Shown piece after piece: positions 9,376-17,875 of a DNA stretch of 64,000 bases. The first letter of the stretch is position 1; each line of letters begins with the position of its first letter. This DNA comes from Winogradskyella sp. MH6 (GTDB lineage Bacteria > Bacteroidota > Bacteroidia > Flavobacteriales > Flavobacteriaceae), in assembly GCF_022810765.1 (NCBI RefSeq), contig NZ_CP094494.1, positions 558,001-622,000 of the forward strand, written 5' to 3'. The position numbers and the translations under genes were made by a program. Under the pieces are notes generated by a model that saw nothing but the letters and a program-made list of their open reading frames with translations, did not search any database and had not been told where the DNA came from.

Positions 9376-9908
9376 AGCACCTGAGTAGAAACAACACTTT
9401 TAAACGTATCGTATTTTAATTTTTTATCAACTAGCTTTCCTAAACGCTCATCATAAGTGAGGCTCTGATTTATTGGCTTGGCATACACATGAATACTCAT
9501 TGCCCTAGCCTTTTCGCCATTTCTTAATCTATGAAAATCTTTTAACTCCTCAGATTTTGTTACTTGCTTTGGCTTTAGATTATTGGTAGAACAATATTTT
9601 AATTGCTCATTTTCATCAAGTTGATAAAAATCTTCCTCAAGTTCCCCTTCTAGTAAATAGACCCAACAATCTTCACCATCATGATTATGTATCGCTGTTT
9701 GCAGTCCCTTATCCCAACAAATTAAAATAAGTTCAAAATTTTCATCCTTATAAAAACAATTTCTCGTATAGCATTGAGGTTCCCAAAATTCAATTTCAGG
9801 AAAGTCGATAGCATCAAAATTAAAATTTAGTAAAATTTCTGTGTAATCTTCTTTAGATGATTTCGACAATAGATTGATAAGTGAATGAATATGCTCCTGA
9901 GTTTTCAA
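9372..9908 (-). CDS. Cysteine dioxygenase
   Basis: Cupin-fold non-haem iron enzyme oxidising L-cysteine to cysteine sulfinate with O2. All key residues of the well-studied mammalian enzyme can be placed: iron ligands His74 and His76 in HNH and His126 in DFHRLRN, the substrate-binding Arg49 in YTRN, and the Ser138-His140-Tyr142 set in SIHVY. Cys81 falls five residues after the second His, where mammalian enzymes have the Cys of the Cys-Tyr crosslink. Many bacterial homologues have Gly there. The gene diverges across 74 bp from a PLP decarboxylase of the cysteine-sulfinate/glutamate type, suggesting a joint cysteine-to-hypotaurine route. Confidence 0.88.
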   Translation of the reverse strand: MKTQEHIHSLINLLSKSSKEDYTEILLNFNFDAIDFPEIEFWEPQCYTRNCFYKDENFELILICWDKGLQTAIHNHDGEDCWVYLLEGELEEDFYQLDENEQLKYCSTNNLKPKQVTKSEELKDFHRLRNGEKARAMSIHVYAKPINQSLTYDERLGKLVDKKLKYDTFKSVVSTQVL

Positions 9909-9982
9909 TATCTAGGGAAATATTTCTTTAATACCGAAAAATAGGAATAAATTTATGCTATGCAAAATTTGAATTCAAACTA

Positions 9983-11359
9983 ATGCAAAAAGATCTAAAT
10001 ATATTTACTGAACTAGTTGAACAGCTACTATCTGAAGAAACAAAACATCCTGTGGCAGAGCACATACCTACCTCTAAACTATACAATAAATTAGACTTAT
10101 CATTAGATGATGAAGGTATGACTGATGAGGCTTTTATTAAAAACCTAAAAGGCATCATAAAAAGCACACCAAAAACAGCTTCAAAATCGTTTTTTAATCA
10201 ACTATTTGGAGGAAGAATAGGAAAAGCAACACTTGGAGATTTGCTTGCTGTAATGCTCAACAACAGCATGTACACTTACAAGGTAGCAGGACCCCAAGTT
10301 GGCATAGAAAAACAAGTTCTAAAAAACATCTCTAAACTAGCAGGATATCCAGAAAACAGCGACGGAACTTTTGCACCAGGTGGCTCTATGAGTAATATGA
10401 TGGCACTTATTATGGCTAGAGATGCCAAAAATGAATCCATAAGAGCTAAAGGTCTTACTTCTAAAATGATTGTTTACACATCTGCTGAATCGCATTATTC
10501 CATAGCAAAGAATGCAGCCTTAACTGGCATTGGAAGAGAGCAGGTAAGATTGGTTGACACTAATGAAAAAGGAGAAATGCTTGCCAGTCATTTAGAAACA
10601 TTGATTAAAGAAGATCTTAAAAACAGCCACATACCATTCTTTGTAAATGCCACTGCAGGCACAACGGTGTTGGGCGCTTTTGATGACATAACAATACTAA
10701 GTCCTATATGCAAAACCTATAATCTTTGGCTTCATGTTGATGGCGCATATTGCGGCAGTGTTATTTTTAGCCAGAAATACAAGCATTTAGTAAAGGGGCT
10801 TGAACATTCCGATTCGTTTAGTGTAAATGCACATAAAATGCTTGGCACACCTTTAAGTTGCTCTATTATCGTCACAAAACATCCTGAACAAATGCATCAT
10901 TCGTTTTCAAATGAGGCAGACTACCTCTACCAAACCGATGGAGATGACTTTAACTTAGGCAAAACCTCCATGCAATGTGGTCGACGGAATGATGCTCTTA
11001 AAATTTGGACACTTTGGAAATCTGTTGGTACCAAAGGACTAGAAAAAATTGTTGACAAGCAGTTTGAAATGGCTCAAGTCGCCAGAAATTATATCAAAGA
11101 CAACAAAAATTACGAGCTGTACAGTTTTGATGATTCTATTTCAGTTTGCTTTAACTATAAAGACATAGACCCTAAAAAATTGTGTACTGCACTATACGAA
11201 GATGCTAAACTCATGGTAGGTTTTGGTTTTTATAAAAACGAACAATTTGTGCGCATGGTGACTATAAATAGTGTTTTGGAAAAAACTGATATCATAGCAT
11301 TTTTTGAAACATTAGAAACCTACGTTGATGAAAAAATGTTAAAAATACCTACGACTTAA
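9983..11359 (+). CDS. PLP-dependent group II decarboxylase (cysteine sulfinate / glutamate / aspartate decarboxylase type)
   Basis: Cytosolic decarboxylase of 458 residues. It has the group II signatures FFNQLFGG (70-77), APGGSMSNMMAL (131-142), His171 stacking on the cofactor, HVDGAYCGS (251-259) with Asp253, and the PLP lysine Lys285 in NAHKMLGTPLSC. These stretches resemble animal glutamate and cysteine-sulfinate decarboxylases more than bacterial GadB or tyrosine/DOPA enzymes. The substrate cannot be read from sequence. Because the divergent neighbour is a cysteine dioxygenase, cysteine sulfinate (giving hypotaurine) is the most attractive inference. Aspartate or glutamate are alternatives. 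Confidence 0.82.
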   Translation: MQKDLNIFTELVEQLLSEETKHPVAEHIPTSKLYNKLDLSLDDEGMTDEAFIKNLKGIIKSTPKTASKSFFNQLFGGRIGKATLGDLLAVMLNNSMYTYKVAGPQVGIEKQVLKNISKLAGYPENSDGTFAPGGSMSNMMALIMARDAKNESIRAKGLTSKMIVYTSAESHYSIAKNAALTGIGREQVRLVDTNEKGEMLASHLETLIKEDLKNSHIPFFVNATAGTTVLGAFDDITILSPICKTYNLWLHVDGAYCGSVIFSQKYKHLVKGLEHSDSFSVNAHKMLGTPLSCSIIVTKHPEQMHHSFSNEADYLYQTDGDDFNLGKTSMQCGRRNDALKIWTLWKSVGTKGLEKIVDKQFEMAQVARNYIKDNKNYELYSFDDSISVCFNYKDIDPKKLCTALYEDAKLMVGFGFYKNEQFVRMVTINSVLEKTDIIAFFETLETYVDEKMLKIPTT

Positions 11360-11422
11360 CCTAAAATATACTATTTGATTAAAATTTTATCTTATTTTAG
11401 CAAGTACAAGACTAAAAAATCT

Positions 11423-11809
11423 ATGGTACAACAAGTTACAAGCGGCATTAAAATTTCTGTCGAAACCAATTTTGAAGGCACTTTTTATAAGAACTATAAA
11501 GTGCATTTTGCTTTTGGTTATAAGGTAACTATTGAAAACCAAAGTAAAGACTCTGTTCAGTTGCATTCTCGCCATTGGAAAGTACTAGATGCTCTTAATA
11601 ACGAAGAGATTATAGAAGGCGAAGGTGTTATTGGAAAAAAACCTGTACTTAAACCAGGCGAAAAACACACTTACAATTCTGGCTGCTTGCTAACCTCTCC
11701 TTTTGGTGCAATGCAAGGTCATTATAATATGGTAAACTTTACTAAAGCCAATAAGTTTAAAGTCTATATCCCTTCTTTTAAATTGAGTGCTCCTTTTGCG
11801 CTTAATTAG
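11423..11809 (+). CDS. apaG: ApaG family protein
   Basis: Small cytosolic beta-sandwich protein of 128 residues; family members have been linked to divalent cation and Ap4A phenotypes, but the exact role is unclear. Typical features are VTSGIKISVETNF at the start, the HSRHWKVLDA segment, the GEGVIGKKPVLKPGE stretch and SPFGAMQGHY. The frame is open further upstream to a TTG at 11375. The ATG at 11423 gives the normal family length and is preferred, and an AT-rich TTG...TATTTTAG promoter-like stretch lies across 11375-11400. It follows the decarboxylase by 63 bp on the same strand. Confidence 0.9.
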   Translation: MVQQVTSGIKISVETNFEGTFYKNYKVHFAFGYKVTIENQSKDSVQLHSRHWKVLDALNNEEIIEGEGVIGKKPVLKPGEKHTYNSGCLLTSPFGAMQGHYNMVNFTKANKFKVYIPSFKLSAPFALN

Positions 11810-11876
11810 AAATCACAACTTCAGCCATTCAAATTATTGTATTTTTATCATATTATCTTTTAAAGCGTAGATAGTA

Positions 11877-12452
11877 ATGAAATATTATTTTGTATATATT
11901 TTCCTTATTGGTTATTGTATTACTGGAATGGCTCAGCAAGTAAAAGTTGACAGTGCCAATATAGCCTTCAAAGCTAAACTAATGACAATGTATAGACAAG
12001 GCATTACTGATAGCACTAAGCTGATTAAAACCATACAATCTCAGAAAATAGAGTTTACAAAAAACACATCTGAAAATATAGTTTTAATGAAAATCTACTT
12101 TGATCAAATAGTTTACTCAAAGGACAATACTACTCATTCTTGGTTTGGAAATTGCAATTATTACCTAGCTTATAATCTAAAAAAAGAAAAATTCTATAGA
12201 ATTGGCGGATTTGATTCTAATGATGTTGTTGAATTTATCGACGACATACAAGAATACTCTTTTAGCACAGAGGACGAGTTGTTTCTATTTAATTTGGAAA
12301 CATTTGGTGATTTTGATATGAGTTGTTTGATGTCTTATTACTATATGAGTGAGAAAAAAAGAAAAAGAAAAGGTTACAAGTGTTTTGATAGATGTTCAGA
12401 GGTGATTTTTACTGAATGGAAAAATATGATAACTGACAAAAAACAAAACTAA
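11877..12452 (+). CDS. Exported protein of unknown function
   Basis: 191 residues with a clear signal peptide (MKYYFVYIFLIGYCITGMAQ) and no lipobox or sorting domain, so probably periplasmic. The mature part is rich in Lys, Asp and aromatic residues, with a Cys pair near the C-terminus (KCFDRC). I recognise no family. Convergent with the next gene, 7 bp away. Confidence 0.6.
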   Translation: MKYYFVYIFLIGYCITGMAQQVKVDSANIAFKAKLMTMYRQGITDSTKLIKTIQSQKIEFTKNTSENIVLMKIYFDQIVYSKDNTTHSWFGNCNYYLAYNLKKEKFYRIGGFDSNDVVEFIDDIQEYSFSTEDELFLFNLETFGDFDMSCLMSYYYMSEKKRKRKGYKCFDRCSEVIFTEWKNMITDKKQN

Positions 12453-12459
12453 CACTAAT

Positions 12460-13458
12460 CTACTTTTTTAATAGTTCGAATTTATATTCCCTACCCTCTT
12501 GTTTTATATTAAAAAACAAACAATTGGAGTAATGCACAAACTGATAGCCTTTTGAAATATCGAAACTTTCATCATTCACTTTGTAAATACCATCACAATC
12601 CATATTTCCATAAGGTGAGATTCTTCTAAAACGAAATTCAGAATCGTGTCCTAAATCATGTAATTCAAACCAAGCTCCAGCAGCAATACCAGGTAACCAT
12701 TGTGCATGTTCTTCTTTAACTTCATTGTGTTTGGGTTTTAGCGTTCCAACCAAACTTGGATTATAGCCTTTAAGCCTATCTAAAAACAATCTTCTATTTT
12801 CTCTGCTAACAGTGGATTTAAATTCACCTATATGACCTTTTTCATTTACTAGATAGACCAAATCTTCTGTATCTGCAATAACAACGTTGCCAATAGTACT
12901 TGGCGTGAACCACTTAGATCTGATAAGTTCTTTCCTAACCTTAGGATCCAAAACACCTGCAATTAAAGCGTCGGTCACAAACCTAGCACAATTACAAGCG
13001 TCCTTTATAAAAGCAGCATACCTAATAAAGCCTTTAGTCTGCATGGCATCAATATGGTTTCGGGCTGACTCATAATTCACAGCACTACAAACCGACGCAT
13101 ACAAATGACCATCACCATGCGTCAATTTTGGATTCACAGCTAAAAATTCAAGAATTTCCTCTAAGTTTTTTATCACATTCCCTTCAATTTTTGCTTTTAC
13201 AGGAAAATGCAATTCAAAGTCAGTCTCTCGTCCTCTTACCCGCCCATTAGGTTCTGAGGTGATGTAGCGTCCAAAATCATGATACTCTAAAACACCTGTT
13301 TCTTTATGAATTAAAACCATAGCTGCATGACCAGCCCTCACATGATTTTTATTTCCGATTGAAAGATATTTCAAATACTTAGAATACCATTCGTCTGCAT
13401 GAGATACAATAGTTTCAGGATAAGCGAGCGTTAAAATAAAGGCATCATTTTTCAACAT
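12460..13458 (-). CDS. Conserved hypothetical protein (possibly DUF6695 family)
   Basis: 332 residues, no signal peptide or membrane helix. The N-terminal half has a conserved-looking pattern (HVRAGHAAMVLIHKETG, EYHDFGRYIT, GRVRGRETDFELHFP) and a Cys-rich CNCARFVTDALIAG around residues 165-178. The combination of GHAA, DFGRY and NCARFV motifs is reminiscent of an NlpC/P60- or peptidase-like papain fold, with Cys and His candidates, but this is inference from motif layout only. It also recalls a flavobacterial DUF6695 protein, without certainty. The C-terminal quarter (EEHAQWLPGIAAGAWFEL) looks like a small beta domain. It stands alone between convergent and divergent neighbours. Confidence 0.6.
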   Translation of the reverse strand: MLKNDAFILTLAYPETIVSHADEWYSKYLKYLSIGNKNHVRAGHAAMVLIHKETGVLEYHDFGRYITSEPNGRVRGRETDFELHFPVKAKIEGNVIKNLEEILEFLAVNPKLTHGDGHLYASVCSAVNYESARNHIDAMQTKGFIRYAAFIKDACNCARFVTDALIAGVLDPKVRKELIRSKWFTPSTIGNVVIADTEDLVYLVNEKGHIGEFKSTVSRENRRLFLDRLKGYNPSLVGTLKPKHNEVKEEHAQWLPGIAAGAWFELHDLGHDSEFRFRRISPYGNMDCDGIYKVNDESFDISKGYQFVHYSNCLFFNIKQEGREYKFELLKK

Positions 13459-13558
13459 GCTTCTTTGTAGATAATTTTGACAGCAACTTACAAAAAATTA
13501 TGCTTTTAAGTTTCACAGAACTATAACGTTTGAAAACAACTTTCTCCTATAAAAATTG

Positions 13559-13566
13559 TACCTTTG
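13559..13566 (+). promoter_or_regulatory. Promoter -7 box of pruA
   Basis: TACCTTTG, a perfect TAnnTTTG match 35 bp before the pruA ATG. A TTG 26 bp upstream is somewhat too far to be a standard -33 element. It shows that the upstream in-frame start at 13556 is not translated. Confidence 0.6.
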
Positions 13567-13600
13567 CACTTTCAAAAATTCAAATAAAAACAATCATATT

Positions 13601-15226
13601 ATGTCAAAAGGATTCTTTAATGTACCTGTAGCAGTTAACGAGCCTGTAAAGTCTTACGCACCAGGTTCACCAGAACGCAAAGCTGTGGCCGAAACTTACA
13701 AAGCTATGTTTAACAGCAAAGTAGAAGTCCCTTTATATATCAACGGAAAAGATGTAAAAACTGGAAACACCAGAACTATGTCTCCTCCACACGACCATCA
13801 ACATATCGTTGGCGAATATCACTTAGCTGAACAAACTCACGTTGAAGAAGCCATTGCAACAGCTTTAGAAGCTCGCAAGACGTGGTCTCAATTACCTTGG
13901 GAACAACGCGCTGGTATTTTTCTTAAAGCTGCAGAATTAATTGCTGGCCCTTACAGAGCAAAGATTAATGCTGCAACTATGATTGCACAGTCTAAAACAA
14001 TCCACCAAGCAGAGATTGATGCTGCATGTGAGCTGATAGACTTTTTACGTTTTAATGTTCAGTTTATGACTGACATTTATATGGAGCAACCAGAAAGTAC
14101 AAGCGATGCTTGGAACCGTGTTGAGTATCGTCCACTTGAAGGTTTCACTTATGCTGTAACACCATTTAACTTTACTGCTATTGCTGGTAACTTACCTGCT
14201 TGTATGGCATTAATGGGTAATGTGGTCGTTTGGAAACCAAGTGATAGCCAAGTATATTCTGCTAAAGTTATTATGGACGTCTTTAAAGAAGCTGGAGTAC
14301 CAGATGGCGTAATTAACGTTGTATTTGGAGATCCTGTAATGATTACCAATACTGTTTTAGCTAGTCCAGATTTTTCTGGTTTACACTTCACAGGTTCTAC
14401 ATTTATTTTTAAAGAATTGTGGAAACAAATCGGCGAAAATATTCACAATTACAAAACCTACCCAAGAATTGTTGGTGAAACAGGCGGAAAAGATTTTATC
14501 GTAGCACATAAGTCTGCAAATGCGAAACAAGTAGCAACAGCTATTTCTCGTGGTGCTTTTGAATTGCAAGGTCAAAAATGTAGTGCAGCATCGAGAGCAT
14601 ACATACCAAAAGGGATTTGGGCAGATGTTAAAAACTATGTTTTAGAAGATCTTGCTTCATTCAAAATGGGCTCTCCTGAAGATATGAGTAACTTTATCAC
14701 TGCAGTAATCCACGAAGGTTCATTTGATAAATTAGCTAAATATATTGACCAAGCTAAAGCTGATAGTGATGCTGAAATTATTGCTGGTGGTAATTACGAT
14801 AAATCTAAAGGGTATTTTATAGAACCAACAGTTATTTTAACTACAAACCCTAAATACACAACGATGTGTACAGAGTTATTTGGTCCAGTGATTACGATTT
14901 ATGTTTACGAAGATGATGCGTATTCAGAAACTTTAAAACTTGTAGATGAAACAAGTGAGTACGCTTTAACTGGTGCAATTTTAGCAACTGAGCGTTATGC
15001 CATTGACGAAGCTACTAAAGCATTACAAAATTCGGCTGGTAACTTCTACATCAACGATAAGCCAACTGGTGCTGTTGTTGGTCAACAACCATTTGGTGGT
15101 GCCAGAGCTTCTGGAACAAATGATAAAGCTGGTAGTGCTCAAAACCTATTACGTTGGGTATCTCCACGATTAATTAAAGAAACATTTGTAACTCCGACAG
15201 ATTACAGATACCCTTTCTTAGGATAA
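13601..15226 (+). CDS. pruA: L-glutamate gamma-semialdehyde dehydrogenase (P5C dehydrogenase)
   Basis: Second enzyme of proline catabolism, oxidising glutamate semialdehyde to glutamate with NAD+. 541 residues of the stand-alone (non-PutA) type. The aldehyde dehydrogenase core is clear: VTPFNFTAIAGNLPA, the cofactor segment HFTGSTFIF, the glutamate in GETGGKDF and the catalytic Cys in FELQGQKCSAASRAY. The C-terminal part has QQPFGGARASGTNDKAG. I start at ATG 13601 because the promoter box lies at 13559-13566. A strong terminator follows. The biosynthetic proCBA operon is elsewhere in the window; the proline dehydrogenase is not. Confidence 0.97.
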   Translation: MSKGFFNVPVAVNEPVKSYAPGSPERKAVAETYKAMFNSKVEVPLYINGKDVKTGNTRTMSPPHDHQHIVGEYHLAEQTHVEEAIATALEARKTWSQLPWEQRAGIFLKAAELIAGPYRAKINAATMIAQSKTIHQAEIDAACELIDFLRFNVQFMTDIYMEQPESTSDAWNRVEYRPLEGFTYAVTPFNFTAIAGNLPACMALMGNVVVWKPSDSQVYSAKVIMDVFKEAGVPDGVINVVFGDPVMITNTVLASPDFSGLHFTGSTFIFKELWKQIGENIHNYKTYPRIVGETGGKDFIVAHKSANAKQVATAISRGAFELQGQKCSAASRAYIPKGIWADVKNYVLEDLASFKMGSPEDMSNFITAVIHEGSFDKLAKYIDQAKADSDAEIIAGGNYDKSKGYFIEPTVILTTNPKYTTMCTELFGPVITIYVYEDDAYSETLKLVDETSEYALTGAILATERYAIDEATKALQNSAGNFYINDKPTGAVVGQQPFGGARASGTNDKAGSAQNLLRWVSPRLIKETFVTPTDYRYPFLG

Positions 15227-15249
15227 CCTATATAACAAACTGAATTACA

Positions 15250-15286
15250 AATCCTTAAAAGCAATGTGCTTTTAAGGATTTTTTTT
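15250..15286 (+). terminator. Terminator of pruA
   Basis: Perfect 13-bp stem AATCCTTAAAAGC / GCTTTTAAGGATT with a 5-nt loop, followed by a run of T. Confidence 0.9.
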
Positions 15287-15372
15287 GCGCTTAATAGAAA
15301 ATAACACAGAATTTAATTATGCCCTTTTGAAACTTTGTATCTTTTGAGTCTAAAACCAAAAACACCCTCAAT

Positions 15373-17061
15373 ATGAAGAAACTTTACATTTTCATCTTTT
15401 TGATTGTTCCCTCTTTATTTTTAGCCCAAACGTCTTTCTCCTCGAGTATTACTCCCGATTTATCAGCTTATGGTGAAACGGCCAATTATCCTGGCGAAGG
15501 AGAGTACCAGATGTTTTTAAGTTCTGACAATGTGTTGGACAAACCGATCATTGTGGTTGATGGCTTTGACCCTGGAGATTCCAGAGATATCGCTGGACTA
15601 TACAGTTTATTAGATTTTACTGGCAGCTCTGGCTCACAAAACTTAGCAGATTTAGTAAGAGCAGAAGGTTTTGATGTTATTATTTTAAACTTCCCTGTTT
15701 ATGTAAGAGCAGCTGATGGTGCAACAGTGGATGGCGGCACCGATTTTATAGAGCGCAATGCCATGTTACTTGTAGAGCTATTAGACATTATTAATACTGC
15801 AAAAGCTGGTAACAATCCAGAACAAAATGTCATTATTGGCCCAAGCATGGGAGGATTAATTTCTCGCTATGCATTAAACTACATGGAAGCTAACATGTTG
15901 GATGCCGACACCAGATTATATATGTCGTTTGATTCACCGCATCATGGTGCAAATGTCCCTATTGGCTTGCAACACCAATTGAATTTCCTTGCTTATAATG
16001 GCACACAACCCATTGCTGAAGTACAACCGCTTATCGATTCCTTTTTAAAATCTCCTGCTGCAAGACAATTACTGGTTGATCATTTTGAAGCGCATCTTCA
16101 ATCTGGAAGTCCTGTGAATTTTGATCCAACCTTAACACTACCTCAAGCTCATCCTTTTAGAACTCAATTTGAAAATAATATCAATAGTTTTAATGTTTCT
16201 GGTTTCCCTGAAAACACTAGAAATGTGGCTATAATTAACGGAAGTGGTATTGGCAATTCATATTTTGCAATGGCTAGCAGTGGTCCTACAGTTACAAATG
16301 GTTATACCGTAATTAATGACAGTTTTAGCGTTCCTGCAGGTAGCTTTACAGCAACTGTTGATGTAGAAATAAACTTTACACCAGCTGCAAACCTAACATC
16401 TATAGTAAGTGATATTGGCATTTCTATTTTTGGTTTTGAAGTAGAAGGCTCTGAAGCAAGCAGTCAATCATTTTCATATTCCGATGGTGTAGACTCAGCA
16501 CCTGGCGGACTTTTTGATTTAGCGGCTTTAACTGGCGATATCGCTTCAGGAGGCGGTACAGCTGCCGATTTTGTAAACGCCTTACAAATAGATAAGTTTA
16601 GTTTTATTCCTTCTGTTAGTGCTTTAGCATTAGAAATTACCGATGATGAGATCGATTGGCATCACGACATCAACTTAGCGGGTCGTGGCACAACAAACAT
16701 GACACCTTTTGACAATACTTTTTTACCAGATGATAATGAGCCACATGTACAATTGACTGAGGCTAATGTTAATTTTGCATTGATAGAAATCTTAACTCCT
16801 CCATTAGGAATTTCAGATAATGAGGCCATTGCATTTCAACTGGAAAGCAATCCGGTAAAAAATGAATTAGTACTTCTTACAGATACAGAATCAAATGCCT
16901 CAATACAAATTGTGGATGTTTCTGGGAAAATGGTTTTCAAAACTCAAACAGTATTAAGCAATAGAACTGCAATTCCTGTAAATCTAGCTTCAGGGTTTTA
17001 CATTTTGAATGTAACTTCTGAAAACAACGCAAATTTTACAACCAAGTTTATCGCCAATTAA
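15373..17061 (+). CDS. T9SS-exported alpha/beta hydrolase (lipase/esterase-like)
   Basis: 562-residue secreted enzyme-like protein. The signal peptide ends near FLAQ (residue 19). An alpha/beta-hydrolase domain follows: PIIVVDGFDPGDS (59-70) fits an oxyanion loop, and the nucleophile elbow GPSMGG has Ser158. SFDSPHHGANVP further on recalls lipases and PGAP1-like esterases. A beta-rich middle leads to a C-terminal type A sorting domain (last ~75 residues: NPVKNEL, IQIVDVSGKMV, LASGFYILNV), which targets cargo to the type IX secretion system. A substrate cannot be named. A convergent terminator separates it from rsmG. Confidence 0.85.
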   Translation: MKKLYIFIFLIVPSLFLAQTSFSSSITPDLSAYGETANYPGEGEYQMFLSSDNVLDKPIIVVDGFDPGDSRDIAGLYSLLDFTGSSGSQNLADLVRAEGFDVIILNFPVYVRAADGATVDGGTDFIERNAMLLVELLDIINTAKAGNNPEQNVIIGPSMGGLISRYALNYMEANMLDADTRLYMSFDSPHHGANVPIGLQHQLNFLAYNGTQPIAEVQPLIDSFLKSPAARQLLVDHFEAHLQSGSPVNFDPTLTLPQAHPFRTQFENNINSFNVSGFPENTRNVAIINGSGIGNSYFAMASSGPTVTNGYTVINDSFSVPAGSFTATVDVEINFTPAANLTSIVSDIGISIFGFEVEGSEASSQSFSYSDGVDSAPGGLFDLAALTGDIASGGGTAADFVNALQIDKFSFIPSVSALALEITDDEIDWHHDINLAGRGTTNMTPFDNTFLPDDNEPHVQLTEANVNFALIEILTPPLGISDNEAIAFQLESNPVKNELVLLTDTESNASIQIVDVSGKMVFKTQTVLSNRTAIPVNLASGFYILNVTSENNANFTTKFIAN

Positions 17062-17076
17062 TCTGAGTAATACATC

Positions 17077-17108
17077 AAAAAAGCGCTTCTTTTTAGAAGC
17101 GCTTTTTT
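17077..17108. terminator. Bidirectional terminator, hydrolase / rsmG
   Basis: Perfect 14-bp inverted repeat AAAAAAGCGCTTCT / AGAAGCGCTTTTTT with a 4-nt loop between convergent genes; A and T tracts serve both strands. Confidence 0.92.
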
Positions 17109-17734
17109 CAATTATGCTTTAAGGGTAAGTGAATCACTTTTTTAGTATCAAAAAATTCTTCTTCAAAATAATCTGACAATAGATAGGCTTTAACTGTTGT
17201 GTACTGCTTTAGTTCTTCTGTTAAATCTCCTCCTTTTAAGTATAGAATACCGTTTTTTAATTCATTTCGTTGCTTTTTAGCAGTTTTACCCTTCACCCAT
17301 TTTGTAAATTCTGGCATTGCCGTTACAGCTCTACTAACAATAAAATCGTAGGTTTCGTTAATTACCTCTACTCTGCTATGAGTTGTTCTTATATTAGTTA
17401 AACCAATAGCTTCGCTAACTGCATTGATAACTTTTAATTTTTTATTAATACTATCCACCAAATGAAACTGACAATTAGGAAACATAATAGCTAAGGGTAC
17501 TCCAGGAAATCCGCCACCTGTTCCAACATCTAAGATTGAAGAGTTATCAGAAAACTGAATTACTTTAGCTATACCTAACGAATGCAAAACATGTCTTAAG
17601 TACAATTCATCAATATCCTTACGAGACACAACGTTAATCTTAGAATTCCAGTCTTTATACAATGCTTCTAGTGCTGCAAATTGTTCAATTTGACGCGCTG
17701 TTAAATCCGGAAAGTATTTTAGAATTAAATCCAT
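17108..17734 (-). CDS. rsmG: 16S rRNA (guanine527-N7)-methyltransferase
   Basis: Methylates G527 in the 530 loop of 16S rRNA using SAM; loss gives low-level streptomycin resistance in other bacteria. Typical features are LTARQIEQFAALEALYKDWNSKINVVSRKD near the start, the SAM motif LDVGTGGGFPGVPLAI and FIVSRAVTAMPEF. I take the ATG at 17734 (MDLILKYFPDLT, 208 residues), the usual N-terminus; the frame is open six codons further upstream. Its stop codon touches the bidirectional terminator. Confidence 0.96.
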   Translation of the reverse strand: MDLILKYFPDLTARQIEQFAALEALYKDWNSKINVVSRKDIDELYLRHVLHSLGIAKVIQFSDNSSILDVGTGGGFPGVPLAIMFPNCQFHLVDSINKKLKVINAVSEAIGLTNIRTTHSRVEVINETYDFIVSRAVTAMPEFTKWVKGKTAKKQRNELKNGILYLKGGDLTEELKQYTTVKAYLLSDYFEEEFFDTKKVIHLPLKHN

Positions 17735-17815
17735 CAATTTTAATTTGTGCAAAAATAACTATTTTAGTGTGCATAAATTAACGCTTTAGCATAAGGCTGC
17801 ATTTTATTTATTATT

Positions 17816-17823
17816 TATCTTTG
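17816..17823 (+). promoter_or_regulatory. Promoter -7 box of the fatty acid desaturase gene
   Basis: TATCTTTG, a perfect TAnnTTTG match 53 bp before the ATG; no convincing TTG -33 element. Confidence 0.5.
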
Positions 17824-17875
17824 GCAACTTATAATGAAGTTAATCCCTTTTCGTTATAAATAAAAACATAGATTT

